Of a stretch of DNA of 64,000 nucleotides, positions 58,369 through 64,000 are shown piece by piece. Each line of letters starts with the position of its first letter. Position 1 is the stretch's first letter. The notes beneath the pieces are model-generated. The model searched no databases, had not been told where the DNA came from, and was given only the letters and a program-made list of their open reading frames with translations. Position numbers and translations under genes: made by a program. Source of the stretch: Orbilia blumenaviensis (lineage: Eukaryota > Ascomycota > Orbiliomycetes > Orbiliales > Orbiliaceae); the NCBI GenBank assembly GCA_036872755.1, contig JAVHNS010000011.1, positions 992,001-1,056,000 of the forward strand, given 5' to 3'.

Positions 58369-59907
58369 AATGGGGGGGGTTAAAAGCTGGGGGATTGGAT
58401 AGTTGATGGGTTAAGTTGGAGGCGGGTTTTTCTTGTATATGAACAGTAACAAAGGTTTTAATATACGCTTTTGACGATTACCAGGAATTTGATATCCAAT
58501 TCCAGACGGATACAGGCTTCTATTCAGGAGCTCCTAGTAGATATAGTTTTCAGAAGAGAAGCTGTGCTATCATACATTTACATTTTCAAGACGCGTCGCC
58601 CCACACTCCGCCGAACTCCCCACCCAAACCTATATCTACCTCTTCCACCCCCTCCACTATTAGCATAGTACCTAATCTCATCTCGTATTCCTGCCAAAGG
58701 GATCAGGATCCACTCACCTAAAAAAAAAGAGGGTGAACAGTCCTCCCCACCAGAGTAATCGGAATCGAATCATACCCTCCGTCCTCACCACCCGAAGGCA
58801 GAAAGAACGTTGAGTACGCCACGTATCGCACTAAAGTAAACCTCCCTCCCACCATAGCCCCACCTCCCCCACCGAAGCAGAGAAAGAAGGAGGAAATGAT
58901 AGGGAAAAAAGAGGAATAGCCATCTTCGCACTGGACTCCCATGGGAAAAAGAATATGAGGAACACTAAACACCACCAACGAATCGATGATGCCGTGGTCT
59001 ACACTTCCGTCCCGTGATTTCTGATGCCGAACGTGCGGGCGTGAAGAATCACGCCGGGCCCTTAGGGGCGGGTTTCCGAAAAGGAAACAAGGTGAAGATT
59101 ACTCCGAATTTCTCACTCGCATTCTGTGACTGTGATTATCTTGATAGTCCAGCTGGAGAGCTAGGTTGGCAGGATGAATCTGTGTGTAGCAAGGAAACGT
59201 GGCGTTGGTGGGGTGGACTGTTGAGGGAAGGAAAAGAAGGAAGAGGAGGAAGGAAGCGAAAGAGGATTGGGAGTTTTATATGCCAAGAAACTCGAGGTTT
59301 GCGCGACAACACAACACAAGGGAATCAAAATCCAACAATAATTTCGGTGTCATAATTCTATTCGTTACCAGGGCGATCAGCCGGAATATCATAGCGTATA
59401 CTATTTGTGTGTGCAGAAAATCTAGGATACACGGATTAGGTAGCTAGTACTTTATATCGTAGGAGTTTCTTATAGAGTACTATAGCCACATTGAATTATA
59501 ATACAGCTCTGTCACTAATTTGATACCTTATGATTACAACGACCTATCTAAATCTAGCCTAGCACTAGAATATTGATAAGAATCATATAGTCATGAGATC
59601 ATGAGGCTGAAGTTTGGCAATTTCGTAGATAGGTATACTACGTATTAGGTCATACAACTGAATTAGTTTCATCTAAATAGCGCTAGCTATATGTACGTAT
59701 CGGCCAACGTTTTCTCAACCTCAAAGCAAACACTCAAATTTGACACCGGTCCAGGTACATGAAAACTACATGGAAATTTCTAAAATTGAACAAGGTCAAG
59801 GAGCTTTTCCAAAACCATAACTGAATCGTCGCTCTGCCTTTTTTCTTGATTCCTCGGATTTGTCATTGTGTCGTCCATTCGATAGAACAGTTAATAGTCA
59901 GAGCTGA
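58369..59907. other. Spacer between the SDH anchor and the NLR gene
   Basis: About 1.5 kb. It holds the SDH4 3' end and AT-rich DNA; an 86-codon minus-strand frame (58718-58978) and a 113-codon plus frame (59014-59355) show no recognisable domains. Confidence 0.45.
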
Positions 59908-62900
59908 CTAGGTAGTGTCCAGTGTACTGCCAACGCTTCATACATATTAGCATTAAGACCTCGCCCGTAAAGGCCTAGCTCGCACTCAGAGAACACACTC
60001 AAGTAACTTACGTAAAGGTACCATAATATGTATACCACTCAACGAACAACTCTGCTATTTCTCCGTCAGTCTCATCCGCATGCTCTAGGGCCAGTTGTAT
60101 AGGCGTCTGCCCATTTCCGTCCTCGGCATGCATATCCGCGCCTCGCTCCAGAAGCTTGCGGGTGAGTGTTACAGACCCTTTCTTGACAGAGATGTGTAGC
60201 ATGGTACCACCACTATCAACCCCCCCGGCCTCCATACTGGCTCCTCCATCAAGCAGCAGCTCTATTATTGTACTATCCTCACCCCCAGAATAATCATTTA
60301 CCGCCAACATCAAGGGTGTCATACCCACATTATCTTTAATGTTTATTTCGGCACCCCTGCCTAGAATCAGTCCTAGCGCCCATCGGTGCTTCATTGAAAC
60401 AGCCCAAAACAACGGGGTCCAGCCATTAGGGGACCTAGCTCCTACATCCGCACCCTGATCTAGCAAGAATCTCGATACGCTCGCACCACGTGCCCGGTTC
60501 TCCATCTGTAATGCATTCATCAGTGGTGTCTGACCCAGGTTACATCTGGCCTCAATATTGGCTCCCCAATTAATCAAGAGCGATATTATGGGCAATTTGT
60601 GCTGCCTTTTTATAGCCCTTACTAAAGCGGTTTCGCCATTACCATCCCGATGTTCAGTGTCAGCCCCAGCAGCCAAAATCGATTCTATCATGTCCATATA
60701 TTTGCTACTGTCATCTGGGGGTTCGAAATTCAGTGCTACCGATAATAAGCCTCCACCGCGGTGTTCGGCATATATATTAGCACCCTTTTCCAGGAGAAGC
60801 GCTACTGCTTCTGAATTTCCCTGACCAGCAGCGTAAAATAATGGGGTGTAATCATCCAGGTCACGGGATTCCAGGTTTGCGCCCGCGTCCAGCAACAGGA
60901 CCAATATCTTCATCGCTATGGATTTGGATCCTAAGCGTATCGCGTATTTTATTGGCAGGTCTCCCAAAGAAGCACCAATATTAATGTCGATGCCCCACTT
61001 GATCAGCAACTCTACAATGTCCTTACGCTGACATTCAATCGCCGTCGTCAAAAGCATATATATATTAAGGTTAGTTAAACCTAGGGGCTGTGGGAAAGGG
61101 GGATATTCAGTCAATTGACCAACGGCTCTTTTCAATATCAACTTAGCTTCTTCAAAACGATCTTGTCCCAGTGCTCCTGCTAAGCTCAACGCCTCACCGA
61201 AGAAACCGTGATCCCAGACAATACCCTGCACATCGATATCGGCGGTCTTATCAAGTAGAATTCTTAATATCTTTGTACGCCCCCTTTCAACTGCCAGAGA
61301 TATCAATATTTTATAGAGGTCGATATTGTCTAAAGCAATTCCCTCTAGTAACATCCGGAAGATTTCCGTATACCCCATCTGTACGGCTTCATGAAGCATC
61401 GTTGTCTTGTGTACCAGAGCTTGCGATGCCATAGTCTTGCTATCTGTTGTTTCCACGGTGAATTTTGCATCTCGGTCCACCAGCAATTGGACAAATTCCA
61501 GGTATCCGCCCTCCGCAGCAATATCGAAAGGCTTCTTGAAGGTATAATCCCAAGTATTTATATTAGCACCATTGTCCAGAAGCAGCTCTGATACCAAAAT
61601 ACTACCACTTGCCGCTGACCACGCAAGTGGTGTCCGACCAAATCCATCTTTGGCATCTAAATCCACCCCTTGGGATATAAACTCTTCGATCACTGCCCGC
61701 AGCCCAAGGAATGCAGCGAGGTGTACGCCGACAGGGCTTCCGCCTCCGGGCGTCCACCTTATCTTTGTGAAAAAGCTACCGGATGGTACCTTAGTATCAA
61801 GTTGCTGGATATGCTTCCACCCTAACCAAGGATACTTCATCGATATTATTACTTGCATACAACCCTCCGAACTGGGTATACTGTTCAAGAAATGCAGGGC
61901 CTGGGTCATGTTCACCGACTTTCTAGAAATAGGTGACATATGGGACGCCCAGTTTAGTGCGGCATATTGATAAAGTTGGTTAACCCGTTGCCGTTCAGAA
62001 TACTCCAGTCGTGTCCGGCAATACCCGCTGTCAAAAGTGCGGAACGAAAGATACGTGAGGCAGGCTGTCGCCATCCTACTCTCTGCATCCGGGATCCAAG
62101 ATTTTCCAGTTCCCTCAAAGTATTCACGTATCGTATAGTGCGCCAGGCGAACTATACCGCTCTCGGCATCCACAACGATCAAGCCTGCGCAGATAGAGCC
62201 TATAGTTTCAATGGTGGGAACGAATTTGCGGTTGAGTTCATTTCCTCCAGGAGTTTCCTCGATTGCAGTCGAAGTCGCAATCGCTTCTTGGAGTTCCCCT
62301 ATAGAAAGTTGTCTTTTTGCATAGGTGGCCCAGGACAAAATTAGTTTTGCCAATGTGGCAATGTGTTCGCCCTGTTTCTCTATCCTCCCCATTGCTTGGT
62401 TGTACGTCGCGTCCAAGCCTCGAGGTAAGTTCTTTAATACTAATTCAAGATGTCCGACCGTCGGTAGTTGGGCAAGAGTGTCCATGTGTAGGGGCACAAG
62501 AAGGAACCTAATTAAAATGTATTTGTTTAGAAACTTAGGCATACCTAGATTCCGACACACGAAGCATTGGTACTAAAAAGAACCCGACGGGAGAACATAC
62601 ATTCCACCAGCAGCGCCGAGAACTGTATCTTCGATTTCTTTCTTCAAAGCATCGTCAACTGAGCGTACGAGAAACCGAGGCATGTAGCCATCAATGAACA
62701 CTCTTATATCCCCGTCCTCAGCACGGATTGGTAACGCCACAGTTCCTTTGGAGTTAAGTTTCTCTTGAATATCTGCGACATATCTCGAGGTTAAAAAGAA
62801 ATTCACACTTAGATTTTCGTGAAATTCCAAGACCTGAGAGAGAAGTTTGGTGCGGCACCCTTCCTCTACCTGGCATTCATCCAGCGCATCGATGAGAAAG

Positions 62901-64000
62901 AATACTCTCGTATAAAGCTTACTGACAGAGTGTATCGCGGCAATAATCTCGTCGGTATGTGGCCGAAATTTTCGGCTTGTGCACTTTTTGTAGAGCCCCT
63001 GTACAACATCGGGTATCGAAATCTGCTGTTGCGTCAGTTGCTTCAGTAAACTCATTAATATATCATCAATTTTCTGTTCGTTGTGTCGTTGGAAATTGCA
63101 ATAAAAGTATGCAATGCCGATTTTAGGGTCTTCTCGGAACCTTGATTGCAGCTGATTAATTACCATCGCCGTTAGTATCGTCTTTCCTGCTCCTGGGATA
63201 CCTGGGCAGAACATAATTCGCTTGTCGATACCGTGATCTAGCCATTTCTGAAACTTGGTGTGCTCTAGAAACCATTGGCAGCTTCCTGGTTGCTGCTTTC
63301 TTAAGTTGAACGCTTGCTGATCAAAGTAATCTATTGGCGTAAGCCACTCGAGTATTTCGTTCCGTGTTCTATGGAGCTGCTCGTTTCGAAGCTCTCCAAC
63401 TCCCTCCTGAACATCTATAGTATTTGTTTGTATCAATAAGAAGTGTTATTTCGAGATGTGTATATTCGAGACTGACCGGATATCGAGCCCTGAAGCTCAA
63501 CAAGTGTGCCTTGGATCTGAGAGATACTATCGCTTATCCTTTTCTCGGCCTCGATATTTGTAGGGGCAATGCGAGACAAGAGGTCTTTTGCATACGCAGC
63601 AGCTGTCATGGCCGCATAGCCCTGCCATTTTTTATTTTTATGGGAGTCCGAATAATCGCATATTCCTCGAATTACGAGGCATGGAAAGTGATTCATCAAT
63701 CCTGCTGCTTCCATCTCAAAACACAAAACGCTGTGCTCTTGAGCTAGACGATCCCGGACCAATGCATCTTTCATAAGTTTGTCGGCTGAGGCGATTAGGC
63801 CGTAGTGGATTTTTGGAAAATCATCCTCTTCATCCCTCTCGTTTCGATCCACCAAAACTGTTTCTGCGTCTCCACAAACTTCTTCGCAGTCTCTGTCGTC
63901 GTTCGTAGGGTGCACAAAGCTCGATAGATATAATTTATCAGTGTTAGGGTCTGGTTGTTTGTACCTCCTTTCCAGTCTTTTCTTGTCTCGTAGCACTTTC
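59908..64000 (-). CDS. PNP-NACHT-ankyrin NOD-like receptor (5' end beyond the window)
   Basis: Minus strand; exons 64000-63477 (open at the window edge), 63414-62601, 62507-60012, and a predicted last exon 59926-59908. Without that last splice the frame stops at 60008. The first visible part is the C-terminal half of a nucleoside-phosphorylase (PNP/UDP) domain, recognised from IHYGLIASADKLMKDAL and CFEMEAAGLMNHFPCLV. A NACHT NTPase follows with Walker A GIPGAGKT, Walker B FFLIDALDE and a sensor-like FFLTSRY. After the winged-helix part come about twelve ankyrin repeats (LLLDNGANINTWD, LLEKGANIYAEH, LLERGADMHAED). This is a fungal NLR-type architecture linked to non-self recognition and programmed cell death. 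The role is inferred from architecture. Start and full length are outside the window. Confidence 0.88.

Noticed and set aside
58718..58978. 86-codon minus-strand frame after SDH4
   Set aside because: Gly/Phe/Ser-rich, without a recognisable domain or splice partner.

Overview
The window is nuclear DNA of a filamentous ascomycete (Pezizomycotina). Most protein-coding genes carry short introns of about 50-130 bases, with GTAAGT/GTATGT-type donors, CTAAC/CTAAT-type branch points and AG acceptors. The conserved genes (urease, Ngg1/Ada3, Thg1, mitochondrial processing peptidase, SDH anchor) are of fungal type. The F-box-like genes and the lineage-specific paralogues suggest a nematode-trapping-type (Orbiliomycetes) or related early-diverging Pezizomycotina genome. 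That placement is an inference, not shown by the sequence.

Layout. 1.6-3.7 kb: a PA-TM-RING ubiquitin ligase (+). 3.7-10.4 kb: gene-free, low-complexity DNA leading into an HMG-box chromatin gene (10.5-11.6 kb, +). 12.65-13.43 kb: a non-coding minisatellite of about 36-bp units. 15.8-19.2 kb: urease with nine coding exons (+). 20.1-21.7 kb: an F-box-like protein (+). 22.3-23.7 kb: mitochondrial NADH-cytochrome b5 reductase (+). 24.3-26.5 kb: the SAGA subunit Ngg1/Ada3 (+), followed by an unexplained in-frame open stretch. 29.9-33.3 kb: a large protein of unknown function on the minus strand (paralogue A). 36.2-37.2 kb: a G-patch protein (+). 39.5-40.6 kb: a secreted M43 metalloprotease (+). 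41.9-43.5 kb: an F-box protein (+). 45.0-52.8 kb: three adjacent genes (B, C, D; all +) that share a helical module with paralogue A. 53.6-54.7 kb: Thg1 (+). 55.1-57.0 kb: beta-MPP (-). 57.6-58.4 kb: SDH membrane anchor (+), divergent from beta-MPP over a CCAAT-bearing promoter. 59.9-64.0 kb: a PNP-NACHT-ankyrin NOD-like receptor (-), cut by the right edge.

The conserved housekeeping genes cover chromatin (HMG, Ada3), ubiquitin-linked turnover (RING and F-box proteins), nitrogen use (urease), ribosome and tRNA maturation (G-patch, Thg1) and mitochondria (b5 reductase, beta-MPP, SDH4). The 29-53 kb part looks like accessory DNA: long AT-rich spacers, simple repeats, F-box and secreted proteins, and the A-D family. 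That family is the best candidate for something undescribed. It combines a repeated helical module of about 80-90 residues, built around W-x2-L, a TIG[DA] turn and W-[ST]-D-[IV], with disordered, often acidic linkers and a C-terminal coiled coil. Two members (A and D) also appear to share an N-terminal domain and a phase-0 intron at a matching position. All gene models were spliced by hand from the sequence; exon coordinates are given in each entry.
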